Source of the DNA: Opitutales bacterium
GTDB taxonomy: Bacteria > Verrucomicrobiota > Verrucomicrobiia > Opitutales > Oceanipulchritudinaceae
Assembly: GCA_007123395.1 (NCBI GenBank)
Contig: SKLD01000163.1
Span: 1-9,471 of the forward strand
DNA length: 9,471 bases
Reading direction: 5' to 3'
A program made the translations under genes and the position numbers. The notes beneath the pieces are model-generated. The model was not told where the DNA came from and searched no databases. It was given only the letters and a program-made list of their open reading frames with translations. The number at the start of each line of letters is the position of its first letter. The stretch's first letter is position 1. This document shows, one piece after another, positions 1 to 6,868 of this stretch.

Positions 1-922
1 CGACGATGACGGGAAGACCGGTGGCGTCACTGAGGAGTTGGTCAAGGTTGCGGATGAGGGCACCGCCACCGGCGAGGATGAAGCCGCGGTCGACTAGATC
101 GGCGGACAGTTCGGGCGGGCAGCGTTCCAAGGCATTGCGCACGAGTTCGACGATGGAGGAAACGGTGTCGTTGAGGGCCTCGCGGATTTCTTGAGAAGAA
201 ATGTGGAGGGTTTTCGGCAGTCCGGCGACGGAGTCGCGGCCTTTTACCTCCATTGTAAGCTCTTCCTCAAGAGGCGCCGCGGAGCCGATCTTCATCTTGA
301 TTTCCTCAGCGGTACGGTCGCCTATCATGAGGTTGTAGGCTCGCTTCATGTAGTTGATGATCGCGGCGTCGAGTTCGTCACCGCCGACGCGGATCGACTT
401 GGTGTAGACCACGCCGGAGAAGGAAATGATGGCGACTTCGGTGGTGCCTCCGCCGATATCGACGATCATGTTGGCGGTAGGTTCCTCGATGGGCATGCCC
501 ACGCCGATGGCGGCGGCGACAGGTTCCTGGAGGAGGCGGACTTCGCGGGCACCGGCGTGGATGGCGCTTTCGCGGACGGCCCGGCGCTCGACTTCGGTGA
601 TGCCGCTGGGCACGGCTACAACGACGCGGGGCGGGACGAAACGCATGTTATTGCCGACCTTTTGGATGAAAAAGCGCAGCATGGCCTCCGTGATTTCGAA
701 GTCGGCGATAACGCCGTCCTTCATCGGCCGGAGGGCGGTTATGTCGAGGGGAGTGCGCCCCAGCATGCGTTTCGCCTCTTCGCCGACCGCGATGACTTCG
801 CGGGTGTCGTTCTTGATGGCAACGACGCTCGGTTCCCGCAGGACGATGCCCTTGTCGCGCACGAACACGAGGGTGTTGGCGGTGCCGAGGTCGATTCCTA
901 TGTCGTTTGAAAAGAAGCCCAA
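1..922 (-). CDS. mreB: Rod shape-determining protein MreB (3' end outside window)
   Basis: MreB is the bacterial actin homologue. It forms ATP-dependent filaments under the inner membrane and directs lateral wall synthesis with MreC, MreD, RodA and PBP2. The reverse strand reads in one uninterrupted frame for 307 codons. It begins GFFSNDIGIDLGTANT (phosphate-1 loop, about residues 2-17), contains DIGGGTTEV from residue 155 (phosphate-2 loop), and near residues 280-290 has LAGGGALIRNL (adenosine-binding). These are hallmark actin-fold motifs, and the match to the E. coli protein is obvious by eye. Family length is about 345 residues, so roughly 40 C-terminal residues lie beyond the left edge. 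The start is TTG at 922-920: it sits directly before the conserved N-terminus, no in-frame ATG or GTG is nearby, and an AAAGG lies 7 nt upstream. mreC and mreD would be expected further left but cannot be seen. The gene is divergent from the LolA-like gene. Confidence 0.97.
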   Translation of the reverse strand, partial: MGFFSNDIGIDLGTANTLVFVRDKGIVLREPSVVAIKNDTREVIAVGEEAKRMLGRTPLDITALRPMKDGVIADFEITEAMLRFFIQKVGNNMRFVPPRVVVAVPSGITEVERRAVRESAIHAGAREVRLLQEPVAAAIGVGMPIEEPTANMIVDIGGGTTEVAIISFSGVVYTKSIRVGGDELDAAIINYMKRAYNLMIGDRTAEEIKMKIGSAAPLEEELTMEVKGRDSVAGLPKTLHISSQEIREALNDTVSSIVELVRNALERCPPELSADLVDRGFILAGGGALIRNLDQLLSDATGLPVIV

Positions 923-974
923 GGTGATGCCTTTGAGGTGATTGGAAAAATCCGCCGTTCGTGGATCTTGTTTG

Positions 975-1006
975 AGATAAATCCAAGGATGGGAGGGACT
1001 TGTCAA
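975..1006 (-). promoter_or_regulatory. Candidate mreB promoter
   Basis: On the reverse strand a perfect TTGACA (-35) lies at 1006-1001. Possible -10 hexamers are TTTATC at 981-976 (19-nt spacer) or TTATCT at 980-975 (20-nt spacer). The spacers are longer than the 17-nt optimum and the -10 is only a partial match, so only the -35 box is convincing. It would give a short leader ahead of the TTG start at 922. Confidence 0.35.
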
Positions 1007-1160
1007 AGCAGAATTGACCCTCACTCGCGGTTTTGCAGGCGCGCTCATTCTTTTGTGTGCCGGGGAGCGGTGCAAAAGGATTGAAAAGGCATCCCGCGGC
1101 TCCATGCTCTTGTTTGAGATGCCGTTTTATTCGAAAAGAACTCTTGTCATACACAACGTC

Positions 1161-1916
1161 ATGCGCCGCTCTTTTTTTGCCGCCTTTTTGTTCGCCCTCC
1201 TTGCCCCGCTGCTGAGTGGACAAGCTACACTGACGGACCTGCAGGAAGTACGGCAGGGCTACATCGATGCCAACGGTGGTGCCGAAAATCTTGCGGAAAT
1301 CCAGAGTCTGCGCGTCTTCGGCACGCTGGAAGAGGGTGGCGAAACCTACGAAGTGGCCCTCGTCAAGAAGCGTCCCCACTACAAGCGCATTATTCTACGC
1401 CACATGCAGAATGATCTCACGATCTCTCACAATGGCGAACAGACGTGGCGACTGTTCGAGCGGCATGGTGCGCCGGTAATGTTTGAGGTTATGGAAGGGG
1501 AGGAAGCACTCCGGTTCGAAAGTGACCGCGACTTCGACAGCCCGCTGGTGGCGGGCCCGCCCGAAGGGCAGCAAATGCGCCTTGCTCCGCCGCAGAGGAT
1601 CGGCCGTTCGCAGTATTACGTGGTCGAGATTGCGGGAGATAACCAGCGCATGGAGATCCTCATCGACCCGCGGACCTTTAAAGAGTTTCTTACCCGCACC
1701 TATTCCTTTGTTGACGGCGAGCGCATCGTTACGGAATCGCGTTTCTTCGATTACGTCAAAGTGAATGATGTCTGGGTGGCCATGCGGGTGGAGCGCTACC
1801 GAAACGGAGAAAAGGTTTCGTTAATGCGCTTGAAGCGCGCGGAAATGAACCCCGGGGTCTTCAATTCCTTCTTTGATCCACCGCGCATCTCGGCGGAAGG
1901 CCTCCGCGAGAATTGA
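1161..1916 (+). CDS. Secreted LolA/LolB-like protein (outer-membrane lipoprotein-sorting type), uncharacterised
   Basis: This encodes a 251-residue protein. The first 21 or so residues form a classical signal peptide: MRR, a hydrophobic stretch FFAAFLFALLAPLL, then a likely SGQA cleavage site. The protein should therefore be periplasmic. The frame stays open upstream to 1014, but ATG 1161 is chosen because it places the signal peptide at the N-terminus; no clear Shine-Dalgarno is visible. The mature part has the texture of the LolA/LolB-like half-barrel family: alternating beta strands, an early 'YIDANGG...I.SLRVFGTLEEGG' region, a central 'ILIDPRTFKEF' strand and a late 'VNDVWVAMRVERYRNGEKVSLMRL' strand pair. 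Proteins of this fold bind lipid or lipoprotein acyl chains in the periplasm. There is no lipobox, so it is LolA-like rather than LolB-like in topology. It ends 13 bp before the AsmA/YdbH-like gene, so the two are probably co-transcribed. The family call rests on strand pattern only; true LolA function is not established. Confidence 0.6.
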   Translation: MRRSFFAAFLFALLAPLLSGQATLTDLQEVRQGYIDANGGAENLAEIQSLRVFGTLEEGGETYEVALVKKRPHYKRIILRHMQNDLTISHNGEQTWRLFERHGAPVMFEVMEGEEALRFESDRDFDSPLVAGPPEGQQMRLAPPQRIGRSQYYVVEIAGDNQRMEILIDPRTFKEFLTRTYSFVDGERIVTESRFFDYVKVNDVWVAMRVERYRNGEKVSLMRLKRAEMNPGVFNSFFDPPRISAEGLREN

Positions 1917-1929
1917 GCCGGAAGCGCTG

Positions 1930-4900
1930 ATGCCGGAAACCAATCGTGCGGCGGGCCGGGGGTGGCGGAGATGGCTTGCGAAGGTATTCGTGGTTGCCGC
2001 AATTGTTTGCGGCTTCGGGTATTTCCTTGTGTTGCACGGCGTGCCTTGGCTGGTCGGTCGTTGGATCGAACGGGAGGGCGCAAAGCTCACAGGCCATCCA
2101 GTGAGCACGTCGGTCGAGTATGCGGGTATGCGCGGGGCAGTGCTCGGGGAGACGCGGTTCCGCTACGCCGGGGCGGATGCGGCATGGCGGCGGCTTGAAC
2201 TCGAATACACCCTGCGGGGGCTCAGGGAGGGACGGCTGGAGAGCGTTTTTTTGCTCGAGCCCGCGCTTTCGGTGAATGTCGCCGCTCTGGAGGATTGGCT
2301 GCGAGAGGAAGTCTTCGTCGAACCGCCTCCGCCGGAACCGCTATATGAGCCGGAGGCACCGCCGCCGCGCCCGCCGGAAGTCGTTGAGGCATGGGTACCG
2401 CCGCCGCTACCGCATCCTGCTGTGCTCTGGGAGACGCCGCTGCTCCTTTCCCGGCTGCGGGATGCTCCGGTGGGAAATGCTGGTGTGGAATCCGGGCGGT
2501 TGACGGCGACCTACGGCGAAGCTGTCGAGGAGATGGAGTTCGACTTGTTTTTCCGCCGGGGAGAGGAGGGAGCAGAAGGGTTTTTCCGGCTAAAGGGTCC
2601 GCACCTCTTCCAGCGTTTCGAGGCGACGTTTCCGACGGAGAGCAGCCGTGCCACGTTGCGCCTTGCCGGATCGGTGGTGGACGGTGTGGAATGGTTGCGA
2701 AGCATCTCCCCGCCCACAGTTGAGTTGCATCCGGACCAGTGGCTGCCGAAAGGTGCGAAGGCTCGGCTGCCTGAAATCCTCTGGGAGGCGGCGGTGCAGA
2801 CGCGGGGCGACCTTCTCGAGCGCGGAGGCGGACTCATCGAGGCGAGCGGTTTGGAGTATTCGGCAGAGTCCTTTGAGGCACGGTTCGAGTCCCTCGTGCT
2901 CGGTTTCCAACTTGGACCGGAAACGGTGCGTCTTCTGTCCTTCGGCATCAACGGCTTTGCGGCGGCTGGTCCGGATTGGTGGTTTGAACCGGAGCAGGTT
3001 TCGCTCTTCTATTCCGCCGAGACGGAGCGGGCAGAGGTGGAGATGCCGAAAGTCTGGGCCGGAGTCAATGGAATCGGTGAGGCTGACTTTGCCCTGCGAC
3101 TGAATCTAACCCCACGCGCTGAATGGTGGACCTCGCCGCTGCAGGGAGAAGTCGGGTTGCGTAGGGTAGAGGCGGGCGGCCACGCCGTGGATGCCTTTGC
3201 CGTGCGACTCCATAATGAGGAGACGCTCCTGCGCGGTGAGGTGAGCCCGTTGCGCTGGCACGGATATCCGGAAATGACCTTTCTCGACACACGCTTTCTC
3301 TTGGAATCGCCGCTCGGTGTATCGACCGAATTTGAGATCGCCTCCACGGCGGCGCAAACTGCCGACGGTGCGCCGCTTGCACACACCGCCCTGCGCGGTC
3401 ACCTGCAGGGCGGGCGTATTCGCGGGGCATGGGATCTTTTCGGCCCCGCCGACGAGGCGCTCGGCGGGGGCACTGTGGGGCGGCGCCGCGCCGGCAACCC
3501 ATGGGAAGGGCGGTGGCGTCTGCACCTGCCGGGAGATGCTATCGGGAGGTGGCTGGAGTTTTTCGACCCGGATTCACCGGCGCGCGGATTCCACGGAGGC
3601 CTCTTCTTTTCCGGCACGGCGGAGGGGACCGGACTGCATGATGTGGCAACGGATTTTTCCTTCGAATTCGAGGATTTTGGCTTTGTCTTCGATGAAACGG
3701 CGGTTTCGTGGATTGCCGGTGTGTTGACTGCAGCGTACTGTGGCGAAACGGGCAAGGCCTCCTTAACGGCGCCCGCCGTGCCGACGCGGATCGGCGATGA
3801 ACTCTCTTTCGAGGCGACTGTGCGTCTTGACGCCAGGCCACAGGCGGTCTGGCATGAATCCGCCCTCGAGGGTGAGATCGGCTTTGATTCCGTTGTCTGG
3901 CAGGAGGCGCGTGTCGATCCGTTTGCGCTGCGCGTGCGGCACGCCGACGGGACGACGGATATGACAGCCTCTCCGCTGCGCTGGCACCGTTTTCCGGCGG
4001 CTGCGCTCACATCCACTCGGTTCAGGGCAAGTGATTTATTCGCCGAACGCGCGGTAATTGAGCTGTCCTCGACACTCGCGCGGTCGGATGACCGGAGCGC
4101 CGTGGCTCGGTTGGCGGCGGGGGCCGACATGGAAGGCACGCGCACGGATGGAACGTGGATGCTTGCCGACGGCGCGGGCAAAGCTCTCGGAGGCGGTTCC
4201 CTTTTCCGGAGCGATGCCGCCGGGCCGTGGGAGGCGGAATGGGACTTGGAGTTGCCGGGCTTGGTCGTGGGCGGTTTGGCCGCGCTTTTCAGCGACACTG
4301 CACCGTTAGCGGATGTATCGGGCATTTTGCGGTTGAGCGGGCGCGCTTCGGCAACGGACGGCATGGATGCGCGCGCGGCGGTCGCGGCCGTCTTTGAGGA
4401 TATTTCGTTTCTCGCCGCCGACGCTGTGCGCTTCCGCGGGGTGTCGGGGGGGCTCGCGATGCAATGGGTGGGGCTGCCCGTGATGGAGAGGGAGCAGGAG
4501 GTGCGGGCGGCTTCGGTTACGGTTGGCGATCTTGTCCTTTCGAATGTCCGGCTACGGGTGCATTGGCCGTTTCCGCACCGGTTCGAGATCCGCGAGCTGA
4601 GCATGCGGGTGCTCGGAGGATCAGTGCGCCTCGAGCCTGTCTCGCTGAATCCGCTCGAGGGTTTTGGCGGTGACCTGACTCTTACCGTCGACAATGTGGA
4701 CGCCGCCGCCATCGCGGAACTGTTTCCGGACGAACGCTATGCCGTGGAGGGAAGGCTTTCCGGGCATATCCCGGTGCGCTATGAGGACGGGCGGCTCCTC
4801 CCGCTTGCGGGGCGCTTGGAGATGTCGCCGGGCACAATGGCACACATTCGCATTCTTGATCCTGCTCTACGCGCGCAGGTGCTCGCCGGAATCGCCGATG

Positions 4901-5154
4901 ATCCCCGCTTGCAGGTGCGGCGCAAGCTTTCGGAGGCGCTGGAGGCGGGAATTCCGCTCAATGCCTATTCCATCCAGCTTTTCGATCCCGAGACCCCCGG
5001 TTACCCCGCTGTGATCCGCGCTTCCGGCGGTATCCGCACCGCCGACCTTCGCGCGGACACCATATCCATCCGCCTGAACTACGCGCTGGAGGGGGTCGAC
5101 TGGCGCGGCGGGTTCGGCTGGATTCTCGACCTCCTTGCCGATTTTCAGCTCTGA
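1930..5154 (+). CDS. AsmA-like protein of the YdbH type (probable intermembrane lipid transport)
   Basis: This encodes a very long membrane-anchored protein of 1074 residues. YdbH, TamB and YhdP are AsmA-like proteins proposed to bridge inner and outer membranes and carry phospholipid. Basic residues are followed by one transmembrane segment (about residues 16-36), then the typical opening 'VEYAGMRGAVLGETRFRYAG...LELEYTLRGLREGRLESV', a proline-rich stretch (132-163) and a long all-beta body. The last 150 or so residues, with 'VEGRLSGHIPVRYEDGRLLP', resemble the conserved C-terminal part of the YdbH (PF11739) family. Residues 382-564 and 621-806 are two copies of the same unit. ATG 1930 is preferred over an in-frame ATG at 1873, which overlaps the upstream gene; GGAAG precedes 1930 by 5 nt. 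YnbE and YdbL, the E. coli partners, are not adjacent. The 3' end overlaps the convergent arsR gene by 10 bp. AsmA-superfamily membership is more secure than the YdbH subgroup. Confidence 0.72.
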   Translation: MPETNRAAGRGWRRWLAKVFVVAAIVCGFGYFLVLHGVPWLVGRWIEREGAKLTGHPVSTSVEYAGMRGAVLGETRFRYAGADAAWRRLELEYTLRGLREGRLESVFLLEPALSVNVAALEDWLREEVFVEPPPPEPLYEPEAPPPRPPEVVEAWVPPPLPHPAVLWETPLLLSRLRDAPVGNAGVESGRLTATYGEAVEEMEFDLFFRRGEEGAEGFFRLKGPHLFQRFEATFPTESSRATLRLAGSVVDGVEWLRSISPPTVELHPDQWLPKGAKARLPEILWEAAVQTRGDLLERGGGLIEASGLEYSAESFEARFESLVLGFQLGPETVRLLSFGINGFAAAGPDWWFEPEQVSLFYSAETERAEVEMPKVWAGVNGIGEADFALRLNLTPRAEWWTSPLQGEVGLRRVEAGGHAVDAFAVRLHNEETLLRGEVSPLRWHGYPEMTFLDTRFLLESPLGVSTEFEIASTAAQTADGAPLAHTALRGHLQGGRIRGAWDLFGPADEALGGGTVGRRRAGNPWEGRWRLHLPGDAIGRWLEFFDPDSPARGFHGGLFFSGTAEGTGLHDVATDFSFEFEDFGFVFDETAVSWIAGVLTAAYCGETGKASLTAPAVPTRIGDELSFEATVRLDARPQAVWHESALEGEIGFDSVVWQEARVDPFALRVRHADGTTDMTASPLRWHRFPAAALTSTRFRASDLFAERAVIELSSTLARSDDRSAVARLAAGADMEGTRTDGTWMLADGAGKALGGGSLFRSDAAGPWEAEWDLELPGLVVGGLAALFSDTAPLADVSGILRLSGRASATDGMDARAAVAAVFEDISFLAADAVRFRGVSGGLAMQWVGLPVMEREQEVRAASVTVGDLVLSNVRLRVHWPFPHRFEIRELSMRVLGGSVRLEPVSLNPLEGFGGDLTLTVDNVDAAAIAELFPDERYAVEGRLSGHIPVRYEDGRLLPLAGRLEMSPGTMAHIRILDPALRAQVLAGIADDPRLQVRRKLSEALEAGIPLNAYSIQLFDPETPGYPAVIRASGGIRTADLRADTISIRLNYALEGVDWRGGFGWILDLLADFQL
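3073..3621 (+). repeat. Internal protein repeat, copy 1, in the YdbH-like gene
   Basis: This segment encodes residues 382-564. Landmarks are 'SPLQGEVGL', 'VDAFAVRLH', 'SPLRWHGYP', 'TRF', 'EALGGGTVGRR', 'PWEGRWRLHLPG' and 'GLFFSGTA'. The same landmarks recur in the same order in copy 2 (3790-4347). Confidence 0.75.
3790..4347 (+). repeat. Internal protein repeat, copy 2, in the YdbH-like gene
   Basis: This segment encodes residues 621-806. Its landmarks match copy 1: 'SALEGEIGF', 'VDPFALRVR', 'SPLRWHRFP', 'TRF', 'KALGGGSLFRS', 'PWEAEWDLELPG' and 'GILRLSGRA'. The copies have diverged clearly, with short gaps, so the duplication is old. Confidence 0.75.
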
Positions 5155-5489
5155 GCGCCCCGGCCCTTTCGGGAAGGCGTCTCCCGCGTTTTCAAGGCCT
5201 CTTCCAACCGACTGAGAATGGTTTGCGCCACCGCTTGGTCGATACAGTAATGAACCTCCCGCCCGAGGCGGCGGTGGCGCACAATGCCCAGCGTGCGAAG
5301 GCGGGCGAGGTGGTTGGAAACCGTCGGCTGACTGAGGTTGAGGGCGGAGGCAAGGCGCGAGACGCTGATCGGTTCGCCGGCTTCGGGGCAATGCGGCAAG
5401 AGGGCGAGTAGCCGAAGCCGGCTCTGGTCGCCGATTGTCCAGAGCTGCTTTGCGAGCAGGTCGCGGTCGCTTTCATTCATTTTTTTCAT
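5145..5489 (-). CDS. ArsR-family (SmtB/ArsR) winged-helix transcriptional repressor
   Basis: This encodes a 114-residue DNA-binding protein of typical ArsR length. The helix-turn-helix is plain: 'ISVSRLASALNLSQPTVSNHLARLRTLGIV' spans about residues 41-70, followed by the wing 'RHRRLGREVHYCID' (71-84). The N-terminal helix carries the family signature 'LWTIGDQSRLRLLALL'. The classical metal site (ELCVCDL in the recognition region) is absent. Only two cysteines are present, C34 and C82, so the signal may be a thiol, sulfur species or small molecule rather than As/Sb; that is inference. The start is either ATG 5489 or ATG 5480 (residue 4). GAAG lies 2 nt before the first and 11 nt before the second, so neither is decisive. 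It is divergent from kamA across 138 bp containing a palindrome, which suggests that it controls itself and the kamA operon. Its 3' end overlaps the YdbH-like gene by 10 bp. Confidence 0.92.
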   Translation of the reverse strand: MKKMNESDRDLLAKQLWTIGDQSRLRLLALLPHCPEAGEPISVSRLASALNLSQPTVSNHLARLRTLGIVRHRRLGREVHYCIDQAVAQTILSRLEEALKTRETPSRKGRGAQS

Positions 5490-5511
5490 CGCTTCAAATC
5501 AGGCGCGCCCC

Positions 5512-5541
5512 TTGACGTTTACGCCGGAATACCCATAGATT
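5512..5541 (+). promoter_or_regulatory. Candidate promoter of the kamA operon
   Basis: TTGACG at 5512-5517 (5 of 6 to the -35 consensus) is followed after 18 nt by TAGATT at 5536-5541 (4 of 6 to TATAAT). Transcription would begin near 5548, so the ATTC/GAAT palindrome at 5555-5572 would lie just downstream of the start. That position suits repression. Confidence 0.5.
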
Positions 5542-5554
5542 CTTCTTTTCTAAT

Positions 5555-5572
5555 TATTCTGATTTTAGAATA
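5555..5572. promoter_or_regulatory. Candidate ArsR operator (TATTCT-N6-AGAATA palindrome)
   Basis: This is a perfect 6-bp inverted repeat with a 6-nt centre. It contains ATTC-N8-GAAT, the pattern reported for SqrR/BigR-type ArsR proteins. A degenerate second copy, ATTC-N8-TAAT (5539-5554), directly abuts it and overlaps the kamA -10. The palindrome lies inside the spacer of the candidate arsR promoter on the other strand. Together these suggest control of both directions. Confidence 0.5.
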
Positions 5573-5631
5573 TGTCAATACCTCAAGGCGGGCTACATCC
5601 TGCCGGAGCAAACCGAAGATTTTCTGCATGA
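5572..5631 (+). CDS. Possible 19-codon leader ORF coupled to kamA
   Basis: ATG 5572 opens a 19-codon frame (MSIPQGGLHPAGANRRFSA) whose TGA (5629-5631) overlaps the kamA ATG (5628-5630) as ATGA. Such an overlap can couple translation, and kamA itself lacks a well-spaced Shine-Dalgarno (GAAG 9 nt upstream is the best). The ORF also has no clear ribosome site and no recognisable content, so it may be chance. Confidence 0.2.
   Translation: MSIPQGGLHPAGANRRFSA
5573..5578 (-). promoter_or_regulatory. Candidate -35 box of arsR
   Basis: The reverse strand has a perfect TTGACA at 5578-5573. The -10 is uncertain: AATAAT (5558-5553) is a 5 of 6 match, but at only 14 nt spacing. The palindrome at 5555-5572 begins immediately after the -35, so a bound repressor would block it. 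Confidence 0.35.
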
Positions 5632-6797
5632 ACGTAAGCAAAGCACCGAAAGACTGGTACCGCGGACAGGGATACTGGACGGGCATACCGGAGGAGCAAT
5701 GGCGGGACTACCGCTGGCAGTTGCGCAACCGCATAACGACAGTGGAGCGGTTGCGGGAATTCATGGACTTAACGCCGGAGGAAGAAGCGGGCTGCGCCCA
5801 CGCGAACAAAAAGTTGGCGCTCGCGATCACGCCGTATTTCTTCAACCTCATTGACGTCGAAGACCCCGATTGCCCGATCCGTAAGCAGCTCATCCCCCGT
5901 GGTGACGAAATGCACGTGTCACCGGAGGAACTGCTTGACCCCGTGGGGGAGGAGACGGCGATGGGCGTGGACGGGCTGGTGCACCGGTATCCTGACCGGT
6001 GTCTCTTTCTCGTGACAAACATGTGTGCGGCGTATTGCCGCTATTGCACACGCAGCCGCCTCGTCTCCAACGCCGAGGGTCACGATTTCCATCCAAACTA
6101 CGAGAACGCCCTGCGCTACATCGAAGAGCATTCGGAGATCCGCGACGTTCTCTTGAGCGGAGGCGATCCGCTGCTGCTCGCTGACAAGAAGCTGGATTAC
6201 TTGCTCGGGCGGCTGCGGGCGATTCCGCATGTGGAGTTCATTCGGATCGGCTCGCGCATTCCGGTGTTTCTGCCGCAGCGGGTGACACCGGATTTGCAGG
6301 ACCTGCTGCGCCGTCACGGCCCGGTGTGGATAAGCATCCATGTGAACCATCCGCGTGAGTGCACGCAGGAGCTGTATGACGCGGCGGAGAGGCTGAGCTT
6401 TGCGGGCGTGCCGCTGGGTAACCAAAGTGTGCTGCTGCGCGGGATCAACGACGACTTGGAAACTATGCGCGAGCTGGTGCATCGCCTCCTGCGCATGCGT
6501 GTGCGGCCCTACTACCTCTACCAGTGCGACCTCATCACCGGTTCGCGCCACTTCCGCACCGATGTGCGCAAGGGCATCGACATCATCCGCGGCCTGCGTG
6601 GTTTTACCTCGGGCTACGCCGTGCCGCAGTTCGTCATCGACGCGCCCGGCGGGGGCGGGAAGATTCCCGTCAATCCGGAATACATCGAGGAAATCAACGA
6701 CGACGAGATCGTCCTGCGCAATTTCGCGGGTGACATATACCGCTACCCCCTGCGGTCGCGCGAGCCGGTCCCGGCGGGTGTGGAGGTGCTTGCCTGA
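5628..6797 (+). CDS. kamA: Lysine 2,3-aminomutase (radical SAM, PLP-dependent)
   Basis: This 389-residue enzyme should convert L-lysine to L-beta-lysine with a 4Fe-4S cluster, S-adenosylmethionine and PLP. The radical-SAM motif is C133-x3-C137-x2-C140. 'DAPGGGGK' supplies the PLP lysine K345. Key residues of the Clostridium subterminale enzyme appear at a constant offset of 8: C125/C129/C132, R134 (R142, substrate carboxylate), D293 (D301) and D330 (D338, both contacting the lysine side-chain amine), and K337 (K345). Keeping both aspartates argues for lysine over glutamate as substrate. The full C-terminal region argues against the EF-P lysylation enzyme EpmB. The N-terminal 'PEEQWRDYRWQLRNRITT' is family-typical, which supports ATG 5628. 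The gene is divergent from arsR and lies 71 bp before the MCE gene. The N-acetyltransferase (ablB) that usually accompanies kamA in osmolyte synthesis is not in the window. Confidence 0.95.
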   Translation: MNVSKAPKDWYRGQGYWTGIPEEQWRDYRWQLRNRITTVERLREFMDLTPEEEAGCAHANKKLALAITPYFFNLIDVEDPDCPIRKQLIPRGDEMHVSPEELLDPVGEETAMGVDGLVHRYPDRCLFLVTNMCAAYCRYCTRSRLVSNAEGHDFHPNYENALRYIEEHSEIRDVLLSGGDPLLLADKKLDYLLGRLRAIPHVEFIRIGSRIPVFLPQRVTPDLQDLLRRHGPVWISIHVNHPRECTQELYDAAERLSFAGVPLGNQSVLLRGINDDLETMRELVHRLLRMRVRPYYLYQCDLITGSRHFRTDVRKGIDIIRGLRGFTSGYAVPQFVIDAPGGGGKIPVNPEYIEEINDDEIVLRNFAGDIYRYPLRSREPVPAGVEVLA

Positions 6798-6851
6798 GCA
6801 AGGTGGTGTTGCGTTTTGCGTTGCGCGCCCGCGTGCCGTGCGTCACGTCTC

Positions 6852-6857
6852 AAGGAG
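6852..6857 (+). promoter_or_regulatory. Shine-Dalgarno of the MCE gene
   Basis: AAGGAG lies 11 nt before ATG 6869. It is the clearest ribosome-binding site in the window and fixes this start. Confidence 0.75.
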
Positions 6858-6868
6858 TGGAAAATTAG

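Noticed and set aside
191..910. 239-codon plus-strand open frame rich in Asp/Gly/His
   Set aside because: It is exactly antisense to mreB; the composition is the usual artefact of a GC-rich opposite strand.
648..1379. 243-codon reverse-strand open frame spanning mreB and the intergenic region
   Set aside because: It overlaps the true mreB frame and the LolA-like gene, has Arg/His-rich composition and no family features; it is a shadow.
3399..4712. 437-codon reverse-strand open frame
   Set aside because: It is antisense to the YdbH-like gene, Ser/Arg/Pro-rich with no domain pattern, and codon usage supports the plus-strand gene.
5573..5660. Protein-like reading in a third frame across the kamA start (YLKAGYILPEQTEDFL)
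   Set aside because: It has no start codon and continues out of frame into kamA; kamA's own N-terminus is family-typical, so no frameshift is needed.
5919..6551. 210-codon reverse-strand open frame
   Set aside because: It is antisense to kamA, whose frame holds every catalytic residue.
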